From positions 124,001 to 188,000 of the forward strand of contig NZ_BMDO01000002.1 of assembly GCF_014635825.1 (NCBI RefSeq): DNA of 64,000 nucleotides, read 5' to 3'. The notes beneath the pieces were generated by a model. It was not told the DNA's origin. It saw only the letters and a program-made list of their open reading frames with translations, and did no database searches. This document shows positions 16,386 to 25,267 of this stretch, one piece after another. Position 1 is the first letter of the stretch; each line of letters opens with the position of its first letter. Position numbers and translations under genes: made by a program. Origin of the DNA: Mucilaginibacter galii (GTDB lineage: Bacteria; Bacteroidota; Bacteroidia; Sphingobacteriales; Sphingobacteriaceae).

Positions 16386-17585
16386 TTACTTCTTAATTGA
16401 AAATACGAAAGTAGTTTCCTGGCCGGGTATGGATTCGGCGTAGATGGTACCTTGCAGTTTTTCTACCAGTGCCTTTACGGTGTGCAGTCCAACCCCGGTT
16501 CCTTCTTTATTAAAACGATCGGTATAACCAAGGGTAAATTTCTCTTCAAATATCCGGTTAAGAAATTGGGGTTGAATTCCGCGGCCGTTATCGGTCACTT
16601 TAAAGTTGTAAAAGTTTTCCTCGTTACGTACCAGTATGCGTATGCGCCCCTCGGCCTTGTCGTTATACCTGATGGCATTGGTAAGTAAATTCAAAAAGAT
16701 CTGCTCCAGCGCCACGGGCGATACGTTAATGGTATGTTCAACCACGGGCAACTGTATCTTAACCGACTCGGGCACATCAATAAGGCGGATGATCTTTGTA
16801 AGCAGTTCGTTCAAATTAACGCTTTGCTGGTCGGCAAGCAGGGTAGCAGGCGCTTTGGAGTAAACCAGCATTTCATCAACCATGTGCAGCAACTGTTTAG
16901 ATGCATTAATGCTCATATTGATCAGTTGCAGGCTTTTATCATCCCCATCTTTTTGCAGGCGGCGTTGCAGGGCCTGCGATGATAGCAAGATGCTGCTCAG
17001 CGGGTTCTTAATATCGTGTGCCGCCATGCTGGCAAACTTCTGGATAAACACATTAGATTCGAGCAGGGTAGCGTTCGATCTTTCGAGTACTTTTATTTTA
17101 CGGCGTAACTCTAACTGGGCTACTACCTGGTTGCTCAATGTTTTAAGCGCTGCAATTTGCTGGCTGTTTAGCTCTTTAGCTTCGGTATCAATTACACAGA
17201 TAGAGCCTAACGGGTAGCCTTCTTCGTTAATAATGGGTGCACCTGCATAAAATGCCACATTGGGGTCGCCGGTTACCAGCGGGTTGTTGGCAAAGCGGGC
17301 ATCTTCGCGCGCATTGCTTACCACCAACACATCCTTTTCTAAAATGGTGTAGGAGCAAAAGGCATACTCTCTTGGTGTTTCCCTTACATCGGTGCCCACC
17401 GCCGATTTAAACCACTGCCTTTTTTGATCTATCAGGGTAATGAGGGCAACCGGGGTTTCACAAATTTGCGAGGCCAGTTTGGTGATCTCGTCAAACTCGT
17501 CCTCCTCCAAGGTGTCTAAAATATCGTAAGAAACTAAAGAAGCTAAGCGCTCATCTTCATTTTCCGGTAGGGGTACGACAGGCAT
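16386..17585 (-). CDS. GAF-domain sensor histidine kinase
   Basis: This 399-residue cytoplasmic kinase has no membrane segment. A GAF domain occupies about 25-165 (typical PREYAFCSYTI and FYAGAPI stretches), followed by HisKA with the phospho-acceptor in MAAHDIKNPLSS (His near 192) and the HATPase domain: N box LLTNAIRYND, G1 TDNGRGI, F box and G2 GTGVGLHTVK. The GAF type is common in Bacteroidota kinases and phytochrome-like proteins. No response regulator is adjacent, so its partner is unknown; the lone receiver at 5311 is a formal candidate but far away. Confidence 0.93.
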   Translation of the reverse strand: MPVVPLPENEDERLASLVSYDILDTLEEDEFDEITKLASQICETPVALITLIDQKRQWFKSAVGTDVRETPREYAFCSYTILEKDVLVVSNAREDARFANNPLVTGDPNVAFYAGAPIINEEGYPLGSICVIDTEAKELNSQQIAALKTLSNQVVAQLELRRKIKVLERSNATLLESNVFIQKFASMAAHDIKNPLSSILLSSQALQRRLQKDGDDKSLQLINMSINASKQLLHMVDEMLVYSKAPATLLADQQSVNLNELLTKIIRLIDVPESVKIQLPVVEHTINVSPVALEQIFLNLLTNAIRYNDKAEGRIRILVRNEENFYNFKVTDNGRGIQPQFLNRIFEEKFTLGYTDRFNKEGTGVGLHTVKALVEKLQGTIYAESIPGQETTFVFSIKK

Positions 17586-17676
17586 ATAATTAAATGAGGA
17601 AAAACGTAATTTTTACAAAGGAATTTATAATTTCTTAAACTACGATAAACAATTTAAATACTTTACAAAGCCATGG

Positions 17677-18813
17677 CTACTTAACTACGCGTCCCTTCCA
17701 TTGGTACTTACTGGTATTGCCAATTAAGCCTACATATACAAAATACAATACGTGGATAGGCGATAGAATAATGAGCAGCACAATTAATCCCGACCGCTTA
17801 AAAAACGAGGTAATGGGTAACAAAAAGGCCGCCTCGAAAATATATTTAAGCAGTAGTTGTAACGCAAATACCTCAAAAAATACCAGCTTATAAAAGCTCA
17901 AAGCAGCATTCACCAACAGACTCAGGTTAAATAACCAAATGCCCACCGCCAGTGCTACCACGCTCTTGTCTTTATATTTAGTTGATTTAGAGGCCCATCT
18001 GCGGCGTTGCTGCATAAACTCGGCAAGCGTGGGTTTAGCATGGGTGTAAACGATGGCCTCGCGACTTTTTAAAAACCCAATACGGCCGGGGTAGCGTTCT
18101 GCTACTTTTTGCAGTAGCAGCTCATCATCGCCCGATGCCAGATCATCTATCCCGGAAAAGCCGCCAACCTCGTAAAAAACATCCTTGCGGTAGCAAAAAT
18201 TAGCCCCATTGCATGTGGATGCCCTTCCGTTACCTATGAACGATGCTCCAATGCCTATTAAATAAGAGAATTCAAGCGTTTGAAGGCGCTCAAAGAATGA
18301 CTTTTCCTGGAAGTAGGCCACCGGCGATGAGATCATGACCGGGTGTTCTGTTTCATAATAAGATACCACCGTGCTTAGCCAGTGCGGCCCCATGCGGCAA
18401 TCGGCATCAGTGGCTACTATTAAGTCCCCTGTGGATAGTTTGATAGCTTCGGCAATGGCTTTCTTTTTATAGGAGTTTAGCTTTTGGGCTTCGTTCATCT
18501 GTAATAGGGTGATGCCTTGCGGAGCATAACTCCTGATAATGTCGGCCGTGCTATCCGTAGAATGGTCATCCACAATAATGACCTCGAGCAAATGCTTTGG
18601 AAAGTCCTGAGCCAGAATGTCTTCAATGGTTAAACGAATATTTTCTTCTTCGTTACGCGCAGCAATAAGTAAGGTAACCTTGGTGCCTAATATGCCGGGA
18701 TCAGCCTTAACTTTAGGACTGCGCAGGGCAGCCCATCCTTTAATCAGGTAAACCAACACCACCAGGTACAACCCGGTGAGAAACAGCGATATAGTACTAT
18801 AAATTGTTATCAA
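17677..18813 (-). CDS. Glycosyltransferase family 2, membrane-bound
   Basis: This 378-residue protein is a processive-type GT2 enzyme. It has an N-terminal membrane segment, then a GT-A domain with VDDHSTD (near 100), the metal-binding DADCRM (near 138), the acid motif SGDDELLLQ (near 228), and QRRRWASK (QxxRW, near 270), followed by two or three C-terminal membrane segments. The cytoplasmic active site would build a lipid-linked or exported sugar. Its start overlaps the 3' end of the upstream flippase-like gene by 17 bp, so the two are translationally coupled and probably work together. Confidence 0.92.
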   Translation of the reverse strand: MITIYSTISLFLTGLYLVVLVYLIKGWAALRSPKVKADPGILGTKVTLLIAARNEEENIRLTIEDILAQDFPKHLLEVIIVDDHSTDSTADIIRSYAPQGITLLQMNEAQKLNSYKKKAIAEAIKLSTGDLIVATDADCRMGPHWLSTVVSYYETEHPVMISSPVAYFQEKSFFERLQTLEFSYLIGIGASFIGNGRASTCNGANFCYRKDVFYEVGGFSGIDDLASGDDELLLQKVAERYPGRIGFLKSREAIVYTHAKPTLAEFMQQRRRWASKSTKYKDKSVVALAVGIWLFNLSLLVNAALSFYKLVFFEVFALQLLLKYIFEAAFLLPITSFFKRSGLIVLLIILSPIHVLYFVYVGLIGNTSKYQWKGRVVK

Positions 18814-19795
18814 AGAACTTCAATTTTAAAACGAAAACAGAACCCAGTATAGCCGGGACTATGAGGTTGGTAAACCATATTAAAGCAACAGCGGCCATTA
18901 CGGCTATGTGTTGCTGGGTAACATATTCAAAAAGCTTATCGGCAGTGGCACTGCGCACGCCAATATCTACAATATCAATAGTGGGCAGTACCGATTGTAT
19001 AAAGAAGAACACAAATGTGAGCAACATGATTTTAAACATGGCAATGTCGGGCAGCAGCAAATGCATAATAAGGTAGTACTGAAACGAGTAAGTGGCAAAC
19101 CGCAGCAGGCAATACATCATAATATGCAGCAGTTCTTTAAAATGATAGCGTTTCATGACATCAAAAAAGCGGTGATATTTTTTGAGAAATGGGATGCTGT
19201 TCAACAAAAAAACTACCCAGCGCACATTAAAGTAAAAGATGAGCATAAGCACAATAAAGCCAATGCCCGTGGTTAAAAACCCAATGTACAACCACTGATT
19301 TATGTGCAGGAAGTAGTAAATAAACCAAAGCAAGGAGGCCGAACCCACCACACTGGTAACCACCAGTTGCCCAAACGTACCTACCGCCATGGCAAATACC
19401 CCGTGTACGCGTTTACGCGGTGGTAAAAACATAACCCGGCCGCCAAATTCGCCCCAGCGGTTAGGGGTAAATATAGCCAGCGTCAACCCGCAAAAAACTG
19501 ATTCTATGGCCTGCCAAAGCGATATCGGCGCCCACTTTTGAGTAAGGTACCTCCATTTAATTGCCTCAAGCAAATAGTTAAACACCATTAACAGCACAAT
19601 AAATGCAATCACGGCTATAGCTTTTACCCGCCCTACGTTGGTAATAAGCGACTGAAAATGCTTTAATCCTTCGTTGTTGCTAAGCCGGCGGTATATAAAG
19701 GTAAAGGCAAGCACCAGTATAAGTGCCTTCACCAACCACGAGATCCATTTTTTAGCAGTACCGGTCAAAATATTGTGTGTGAAAATAATTTGCAA
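18797..19795 (-). CDS. Lysylphosphatidylglycerol synthase/flippase-like membrane protein
   Basis: The protein (up to 332 residues) has about eight membrane segments and belongs to the UPF0104/LPG-synthase transmembrane family, with the conserved FTPNRWGEFGGR-type loop (TPxxxGE, near 112) and PTIDIVDIGVRSA near 268. In some members this part flips aminoacylated lipids; others assist glycolipid or carotenoid export. It overlaps the GT2 gene downstream, suggesting handling of a glycolipid. The start is uncertain: the frame opens with TTG at 19795, immediately after the T-run of a terminator; a TTG at 19768 is an alternative. Confidence 0.85.
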   Translation of the reverse strand: MQIIFTHNILTGTAKKWISWLVKALILVLAFTFIYRRLSNNEGLKHFQSLITNVGRVKAIAVIAFIVLLMVFNYLLEAIKWRYLTQKWAPISLWQAIESVFCGLTLAIFTPNRWGEFGGRVMFLPPRKRVHGVFAMAVGTFGQLVVTSVVGSASLLWFIYYFLHINQWLYIGFLTTGIGFIVLMLIFYFNVRWVVFLLNSIPFLKKYHRFFDVMKRYHFKELLHIMMYCLLRFATYSFQYYLIMHLLLPDIAMFKIMLLTFVFFFIQSVLPTIDIVDIGVRSATADKLFEYVTQQHIAVMAAVALIWFTNLIVPAILGSVFVLKLKFFDNNL

Positions 19796-19802
19796 TGTTA
19801 TT

Positions 19803-19830
19803 AAAAAAGGGCAAGCTTGCCGCCTGCCCT
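19803..19830 (-). terminator. Intrinsic terminator of the dienelactone hydrolase gene
   Basis: On the minus strand a G/C-rich hairpin (AGGGCA facing TGCCCT, with an inner GGCAAGCTTGCC palindrome) is followed directly by six T. It starts 25 bp after the stop codon at 19856. Confidence 0.7.
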
Positions 19831-19855
19831 AATCAATTTAAGTTTATGGTGCTGG

Positions 19856-20713
19856 TTATTTGAGCTTGGTTTTTAAGTATGCTAAGGTGAAAGCGTAAGC
19901 CTGCTTAGTGGCCTCACTGTCGTAAATAGGGTTGCTTGGATTAGCAAAACCATGATCGGCATCGTATTGGTGCAGGTAAAGTTTTTTACCCGCTCTTTCC
20001 ATATTTTCTTTAAACTGAGCAACGATCTTGGTATTGATGAACTGGTCTTTATTGGCAAAGTTTCCTAAAACATCGGTATTTAGTGTTTTAAGTTTATCAA
20101 TACTTTGCTCGGGCATGCCATAATACATTACGCAGGCTGTTGCTTGTTTGCCGGCCAGCAGGGTGCTTTGTAAACTCCAGCCACCGCCAAAGCACCAGCC
20201 CAATGTGGCAATGCGGGCTTTGGTTCCGGCATAGGCAATGGCACCTTTAATAATACTCTGTGCGCGGGGCTCTTTTACAGCCTGCATCAGTTTGCCCGCA
20301 TCCTGGCGGTTATCGGCTATTTTACCATCGTATAGGTCGAGGGCTATCACATTTACATTACCTAAATCGCTATACAGCTTTTCGGCTTCGCGTTTAACAT
20401 AGTCGTTAAGTCCGTACCATTCATGTATAACCAGCAGGTAGTTGTTAGTAGGCTTTTTTGCTTTTAGTTCGTAAGCATTAGCAGTAAGTCCATCGGCTGT
20501 TTTATAATTTATTAACTTACCGATACTGCTTTGAAAACGCATGCGTTTTGGGTTGGCGTGCGCCATTACAAATTTGCTGTTGGAGGCCAGCATGGCAAAC
20601 TTTTTAGTGGCGCTTGGGGCGGTAGTTGTTTTATGGCAACAAGCCATTTTGCTTTGGCTGAAAGCTGTAGCCACACTCAAAAGCAAAATTGCCAGTAAGT
20701 ATATTTTCTTCAT
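19856..20713 (-). CDS. Secreted dienelactone-hydrolase-family alpha/beta hydrolase
   Basis: The 285-residue protein has a Sec signal peptide (about 1-19, cleavage after AFSQ) and an alpha/beta hydrolase domain of the dienelactone hydrolase type. The catalytic triad is visible: nucleophile Cys in GWCFGGGW (near 167), Asp in NKDQF (near 218), and His in DADHGF (near 253). DLH enzymes open lactone rings, but most bacterial members have unknown ester substrates. A cysteine-rich stretch (MACCHKT) follows the signal peptide. A terminator follows the gene. Confidence 0.88.
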   Translation of the reverse strand: MKKIYLLAILLLSVATAFSQSKMACCHKTTTAPSATKKFAMLASNSKFVMAHANPKRMRFQSSIGKLINYKTADGLTANAYELKAKKPTNNYLLVIHEWYGLNDYVKREAEKLYSDLGNVNVIALDLYDGKIADNRQDAGKLMQAVKEPRAQSIIKGAIAYAGTKARIATLGWCFGGGWSLQSTLLAGKQATACVMYYGMPEQSIDKLKTLNTDVLGNFANKDQFINTKIVAQFKENMERAGKKLYLHQYDADHGFANPSNPIYDSEATKQAYAFTLAYLKTKLK

Positions 20714-20786
20714 AAAGGGGAAAGTTTGAACAGAGTTTTGAACAGCTAAGGTATAAAAAGGTTTGTAAGGCTAATTGCGTCTCAAA

Positions 20787-21185
20787 TTACACTTTCCGCT
20801 TAATGGTGAAAGCGTCACTTATCCTATCCATCCCTATTTTAGGATAATAGTTTGCTGCTGAAGGTGCTGCTACTAACAACAACATACATTCATCGCCAAG
20901 GTGTTCTTTAGTTAGGGCAATCAGTTTTTTGCCTATACCTGCATTCTGATAATCGCTTCGTACTGCTAAATCAGACAAATAGCAGCAATAGCAATAATCA
21001 GTTACAGAACGGGCAACACCTACCAGCACTTCATCATCCCACGCAGTGGCTACTACATCGGAGTTAGCGTACATTTTCGCAATTCGGGCTTCATCATTTG
21101 TAGGTCTGTTAATGCCCGAACTATCATAAACTTCAATAACAGCTGAAGTAGCGGGTGTTATATCTAACCGGTAAGTAATATTCAT
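20787..21185 (-). CDS. GNAT-family N-acetyltransferase
   Basis: This 132-residue protein is a compact GNAT domain. The acetyl-CoA-binding motif A is DLAVRSDYQNAGIGKKLI (near 72-89), matching the Q/RxxGxG/A signature. Motifs C and D flank it in shortened form. The acceptor is unknown: GNATs modify amines on small molecules, peptides or antibiotics. It is transcribed alone after the terminator of the upstream OmpA-like gene and 73 bp before the next minus-strand start. Confidence 0.88.
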   Translation of the reverse strand: MNITYRLDITPATSAVIEVYDSSGINRPTNDEARIAKMYANSDVVATAWDDEVLVGVARSVTDYCYCCYLSDLAVRSDYQNAGIGKKLIALTKEHLGDECMLLLVAAPSAANYYPKIGMDRISDAFTIKRKV

Positions 21186-21233
21186 AAGTATTCTTTTTAG
21201 GGTAGTAATATAGGATGAACAAGCCTTTAAATA

Positions 21234-21268
21234 ACAAAGCCTTTTCTCGCTGAGAGAAAAGGCTTTGT
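21234..21268 (-). terminator. Intrinsic terminator of the OmpA-like gene
   Basis: A perfect 15-bp stem (21234-21248 with 21254-21268, 5-nt loop) lies 22 bp downstream of the minus-strand stop at 21291. Its 3' flank is only moderately T-rich. Confidence 0.75.
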
Positions 21269-21290
21269 AAAAAAACTATTAAGTGTATTA

Positions 21291-21971
21291 TTAATTTGCG
21301 CTTTGTTTAGCTTCTTGTTTCAACTGATCGTTGGCAACAATAACAATTTCTACACGACGGTTTTGTGCACGGCCGCTTTCGGTAGCGTTATCGGCAATAG
21401 GCTCGTTAAAACCTTTACCTTGTGTAGTTAAACGAGATGTACTTACATCATGCGAAGCAATGTATGCTTTTACAGCTTCGGCCCTGCGTACAGATAAATC
21501 CTGGTTGTGGCTTGCGCTACCTGTGTTATCAGTATGGCCTACAATTAAAATATTGGTTTGAGGGTTGTTAGTTAATGAAGTGGCTAAGTTGGTTAAATTA
21601 CTTTGAGCAGCCGATTTCAAACCTGTTTTATCAACATCAAATAAAATACCTGAGTCAAATTTTACCAAAATACCTTCGCCCTGGCGCTCAACTGTTGCTC
21701 CTGGAACGGTTTGTTTAATTTCAGCAGCTTGTCTGTCCATTTTACGACCGATAAAAGCACCTGCAGTACCACCTACAGCACCACCTATAATTGCACCTAA
21801 TGCAGTGTTACCAGCACTTTTTCCTATTAAGGCACCAATGGTACCACCGGCACCAGCGCCAATAGCTGTACCTTTTTGTGTTTTAGTTAATGAATCGCAG
21901 CCTGCGCCAAATAATGATGTGGTAGCTAAGGCTACGGCAACAACAGCTGTTTTAAATTTCGTGATTTTCAT
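21291..21971 (-). CDS. OmpA-family lipoprotein with glycine zipper
   Basis: The 226-residue protein starts with a lipoprotein signal (lipobox LFGAGC, Cys25), then a glycine-zipper segment (about 35-75, GAGAGGTIGALIGKSAG-like) that can insert in the membrane, and ends with an OmpA C-terminal domain (about 100-215). The peptidoglycan-binding signature is VGHTDNTGSASHNQDLSVRR with the key Asp and Arg. It is the YiaD type: a lipoprotein tying the outer membrane to the cell wall. Single-gene unit with its own promoter box and terminator. Confidence 0.93.
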   Translation of the reverse strand: MKITKFKTAVVAVALATTSLFGAGCDSLTKTQKGTAIGAGAGGTIGALIGKSAGNTALGAIIGGAVGGTAGAFIGRKMDRQAAEIKQTVPGATVERQGEGILVKFDSGILFDVDKTGLKSAAQSNLTNLATSLTNNPQTNILIVGHTDNTGSASHNQDLSVRRAEAVKAYIASHDVSTSRLTTQGKGFNEPIADNATESGRAQNRRVEIVIVANDQLKQEAKQSAN

Positions 21972-22004
21972 ATGAGTGTGTAACTTTTATGTTATGCAGC
22001 ATTG

Positions 22005-22012
22005 CAAAGCTA
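22005..22012 (-). promoter_or_regulatory. Probable -7 box for the OmpA-like gene
   Basis: On the minus strand this reads TAGCTTTG, matching TAnnTTTG, 33 bp upstream of the ATG. No -33 TTG at the expected spacing. Confidence 0.45.
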
Positions 22013-22185
22013 ATGCCAAAGTATATAGAATACTATACAACCGGATGGTTTAACCGCATATTGCACTTTACAGTTAAAAGATTTAATTTTTACAAGATTT
22101 AATAGCAATATTGCTTAAACAGAGTGTCTATAATAGACGGCTGATTAGTATAATTTACAGGTAAAATATCTGTGAATACTTACAT

Positions 22186-23391
22186 ATGCGACTATTAAAT
22201 TTGCCCCTCAATATAAATATCCGATATTCACCCAAAACGAAATTAATACAGGTTTTGACTAACATTACACCGGCGCAACGTACCTGGAAAATATTCAAGC
22301 AAAATAAGTCTGCGTTGTTGGGGGCCCTCATTATTACAGTAGCTGTACTAACCGCTGTTTTGGGCTATGCTATTATGCCCGATGATAGCCCCAGTGCCAA
22401 CAACATGAATTTGCCGCTGAGTTTGAAAAAGCCTGGTGCCCGTTTTCAGGTACTGTTGATACCCAAAACCGAAAAGACGGACAAGGTTAACTTTCTAAGC
22501 AAAATGGTTTTTGGGCAACCGGCTCTAAACCAGGAACTACCTGTAACTTCATATCAATTTAAAGGCGACTCTTTGATAGCGAACGTTTATTTAAGTGACG
22601 AAGATAAAGCTGAGCGTAAAACATACGCACTAACACAAATAGATTTCCATTATAAAGACACCCCCGCCAATAGGAGCCGTTTTATCCGCGAGCATATTAC
22701 TTCAAAAACTTTTTTATTGGGCACCGATATGTATGGACGCGATTTGCTCAGCCGTATTATCCTGGGTGCACGTATATCGCTTTCGGTTGGTTTAATGGCA
22801 GTGCTCATTAGCTTGCTTATAGGTGTTACCATTGGTGCGCTGGCAGGTTACTATGGGGGCAGGCTCGATGCTGCGTTAAGCTGGTTAATGAATATCCTAT
22901 GGTCATTACCGGCGCTTTTGCTGGTTATAGCACTATCGTTTGCGCTGGGTAAAGGCTTATGGCAAATTTTTATTGCCGTAGGGTTATCTATGTGGGTAGA
23001 GGCGGCCCGGCTGGTGCGTGGCCAGGTTATTAGCTTTAAACAGGCCGAATATATTGAGGCCGCCAAGGCTTTGGGTTATACTAACGCACGCATTATTACC
23101 CGGCACATTTTGCCCAATATGATAGGCCCGGTTTTGGTGATTGCCTCGTCAAATTTCGCCTCAGCTATACTGCTCGAAGCCGGATTAAGCTTTCTTGGTT
23201 TTGGTGCGCAACCCCCGGTACCCACCTGGGGCGGTATGATACGCGAACATTATGGGTACATAATTATGGATGCCGCATATTTGGCCGTGCTTCCGGGACT
23301 GGCTATCATGCTGATGGTGTACGCTTTTAATCTGGTAACAACGGGGTTACGCGATGCTTTCGATATAAAATCACAAAACGTACGCTTATAA
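22186..23391 (+). CDS. Peptide-type ABC transporter permease (DppC/OppC-like), orphan
   Basis: The 401-residue inner-membrane protein matches DppC/OppC permeases: an OppC N-terminal domain with one segment (about 46-64), then the BPD transport core with SKTFLLGTDMYGRDLLSR (near 180), the ATPase-contact EAA loop EAAKALGYTNARIITRHILPN (near 286) and GAQPPVPTWGGMI near the end. Length exceeds the usual 300 residues because about 110 residues of hydrophilic sequence sit between the first two segments on the periplasmic side. No ATPase, second permease or binding protein gene is nearby, so partners must be encoded elsewhere. Confidence 0.9.
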   Translation: MRLLNLPLNINIRYSPKTKLIQVLTNITPAQRTWKIFKQNKSALLGALIITVAVLTAVLGYAIMPDDSPSANNMNLPLSLKKPGARFQVLLIPKTEKTDKVNFLSKMVFGQPALNQELPVTSYQFKGDSLIANVYLSDEDKAERKTYALTQIDFHYKDTPANRSRFIREHITSKTFLLGTDMYGRDLLSRIILGARISLSVGLMAVLISLLIGVTIGALAGYYGGRLDAALSWLMNILWSLPALLLVIALSFALGKGLWQIFIAVGLSMWVEAARLVRGQVISFKQAEYIEAAKALGYTNARIITRHILPNMIGPVLVIASSNFASAILLEAGLSFLGFGAQPPVPTWGGMIREHYGYIIMDAAYLAVLPGLAIMLMVYAFNLVTTGLRDAFDIKSQNVRL

Positions 23392-23427
23392 ATTTATTTT
23401 TTTAATTTAGAACCTCTAAGAATACGA

Positions 23428-24666
23428 ATGCAGAATATTGACGAAGGTTCAGGTGAGGATGATCTAATTAAGCTGTTGCTTAAGCGCCAGTGGGAATTAA
23501 ACTCTTTACTTGAGGTTACACAGGCTATCAATAAAAATACAGCCGCCCCTGTGTTGCTTCAAATGCTCGAAGTTATTTTAAAAAACTACCTGCAGGTAGG
23601 TAAGCTTCGCTTTTTGCTTGAAAAGCAGGGCGGGTATATATGCGTATCTAAATACGGAGGCGAATTTGAGGGCGTGCCGGCACTGCATAAGGCATGTGCA
23701 CTGCTCAAAAAAGTAAAATCGCCCACGGCGCTATCGGGCTATACCGATGCTGTGCTGAATAACTATAACTACTTCATTCCCATTTATCATAAGAACAGGC
23801 CTTTAGCTTATGCTCTCATTGGCGATTTTTCCCTTTCGGGGGAAATGATGAGCAATGACCTTAACTTCATGCAAACGCTTATTAACGTAATTGTGGTGGC
23901 GTTGGAGAATAAAAAGTTGTTCAGAGAGCGATTGCAGGCCGAGCGTTTTCAGCGCGAAATGGAGCTTGCGGTTGAGGTACAGAACATGCTCATCCCTGTT
24001 AAAATTCATAAAGATAAAGCTGTGGAGGCAAGCGCCAAATACCTGCCACATCAGGATATAGGCGGCGATTATTTTGACTTTTTCAGGCTCAACGATGATG
24101 AGTTTTTGTGGTGTATTGCCGATGTGTCGGGCAAAGGAATATCGGCCGCGTTGCTGATGGCCAACTTTCAGGCCAGTTTGCGTGCCTGGGCAACTGTGGA
24201 GAGCGATTTGAGTATGGTAATGCAAAGGCTCAACACCATCGTAATCCGTAATACCAAAGGCGAACGCTTCATTACCTTGTTTTTGGCCAAGTACAACGAA
24301 AAAAGCCGCAAACTCCGCTACATAAACGGTGGACATAATCCGCCTATTTTATTTGACGGAAAAACGGCTTGTCTTTTGAAAAGCGGTACCACTATGATAG
24401 GGGTATTTGATGAGCTACCCTTTTTAAACCAGGGCGAAGTAACCGTTGAACCTGGCAGCATGGTGTTCAATTATACCGATGGTTTGATGGATTATGAAAT
24501 GGAGCAGGATATACGCTGGAACGAAGGGAAATTAATGAATTACGTGATAGACAACGGCCACCTCTCGCCCGATAAGTTTAACCAAAATCTAATGGATCAC
24601 CTGGGCCGTATTATCAAAGGTAAGCGTATAGACGACATTACATTACTAACCTTGAGGATCTTTTAG
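23428..24666 (+). CDS. SpoIIE-type PP2C serine phosphatase with GAF-like sensor region
   Basis: The 412-residue cytoplasmic protein has a GAF-like N-terminal half (about 25-165), a coiled linker (RLQAERFQREMELAVEVQNM) and a PP2C/SpoIIE phosphatase domain (about 205-410). Metal-binding and catalytic motifs are present: DIGGDYFDFF, DVSGKGISAALLMA, NGGHNPP and TDGLMDYE, ending with DDITLLTLR. RsbU-like enzymes of this type dephosphorylate anti-anti-sigma factors; no such partner is nearby. It follows the ABC permease gene by 36 bp and may share its transcript. Confidence 0.92.
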   Translation: MQNIDEGSGEDDLIKLLLKRQWELNSLLEVTQAINKNTAAPVLLQMLEVILKNYLQVGKLRFLLEKQGGYICVSKYGGEFEGVPALHKACALLKKVKSPTALSGYTDAVLNNYNYFIPIYHKNRPLAYALIGDFSLSGEMMSNDLNFMQTLINVIVVALENKKLFRERLQAERFQREMELAVEVQNMLIPVKIHKDKAVEASAKYLPHQDIGGDYFDFFRLNDDEFLWCIADVSGKGISAALLMANFQASLRAWATVESDLSMVMQRLNTIVIRNTKGERFITLFLAKYNEKSRKLRYINGGHNPPILFDGKTACLLKSGTTMIGVFDELPFLNQGEVTVEPGSMVFNYTDGLMDYEMEQDIRWNEGKLMNYVIDNGHLSPDKFNQNLMDHLGRIIKGKRIDDITLLTLRIF

Positions 24667-24690
24667 TTCTTATTTATTTAAATAATTGCA

Positions 24691-25194
24691 ATGACTAAAA
24701 ATGTTTTCTTACTATTTGTATTAGTGATTGTATGTGGGTGTCATAAGAAAAGCGGTATAAAAAAAGTTGAGTTTGCTAAAAGTTTTTGTTTTGGCAGTTG
24801 CGTAGCAGCAGCAATAAAAATTGATAGTGCAGGAAACTATAAATTGTTTACCGATAGCTCACAGGACTGGAATTTTAAAGGTAAACAACCGGCTACCCGT
24901 TCATATGTAGGAAAAATCAGCAATGATTATTGGAATCAGTTAACTGATTTACTTGAAGATGCAGAATATAAAAGTAGCGATACAACAAAGAAAATTGAAA
25001 TAGCGGACACGCAACATTACGAAGTGTTCATATATGACGGTAGTGCTAAGATAAAACTGTCTAAAATAAATAAAGTAGAATATGCTATTTATAAGTTTAT
25101 TGATAGTTCAGCGCATCTTGTCAAGCTTAGGCGAATACCTGATACGTTAAATTTTGGAACAACTATGCAGATAAATCCACAGTTACTTCCTTAA
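24691..25194 (+). CDS. Lipoprotein resembling DUF6438
   Basis: This 167-residue protein begins with a lipoprotein signal (VIVCGC, Cys17). The following stretch SFCFGSCVAAAIKIDSAGNY resembles the DUF6438 pattern (CFGxCPxY, then a strand with a Gly turn), found in small secreted Bacteroidota proteins of unknown role. The Pro after the second Cys is absent. The rest is beta-strand rich with few aromatics. It lies 24 bp after the SpoIIE gene and may be cotranscribed. Function unknown. Confidence 0.7.
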   Translation: MTKNVFLLFVLVIVCGCHKKSGIKKVEFAKSFCFGSCVAAAIKIDSAGNYKLFTDSSQDWNFKGKQPATRSYVGKISNDYWNQLTDLLEDAEYKSSDTTKKIEIADTQHYEVFIYDGSAKIKLSKINKVEYAIYKFIDSSAHLVKLRRIPDTLNFGTTMQINPQLLP

Positions 25195-25240
25195 TATATG
25201 TAATCTCTCATTTAACAATAATCTTATAATTCATATTTGT

Positions 25241-25248
25241 TAACTTTG
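25241..25248 (+). promoter_or_regulatory. Probable -7 box for rnhB
   Basis: TAACTTTG matches TAnnTTTG and lies 19 bp upstream of the ATG at 25268. No clear -33 element is visible. Confidence 0.45.
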
Positions 25249-25267
25249 ATTATTGATTATAATCTCG

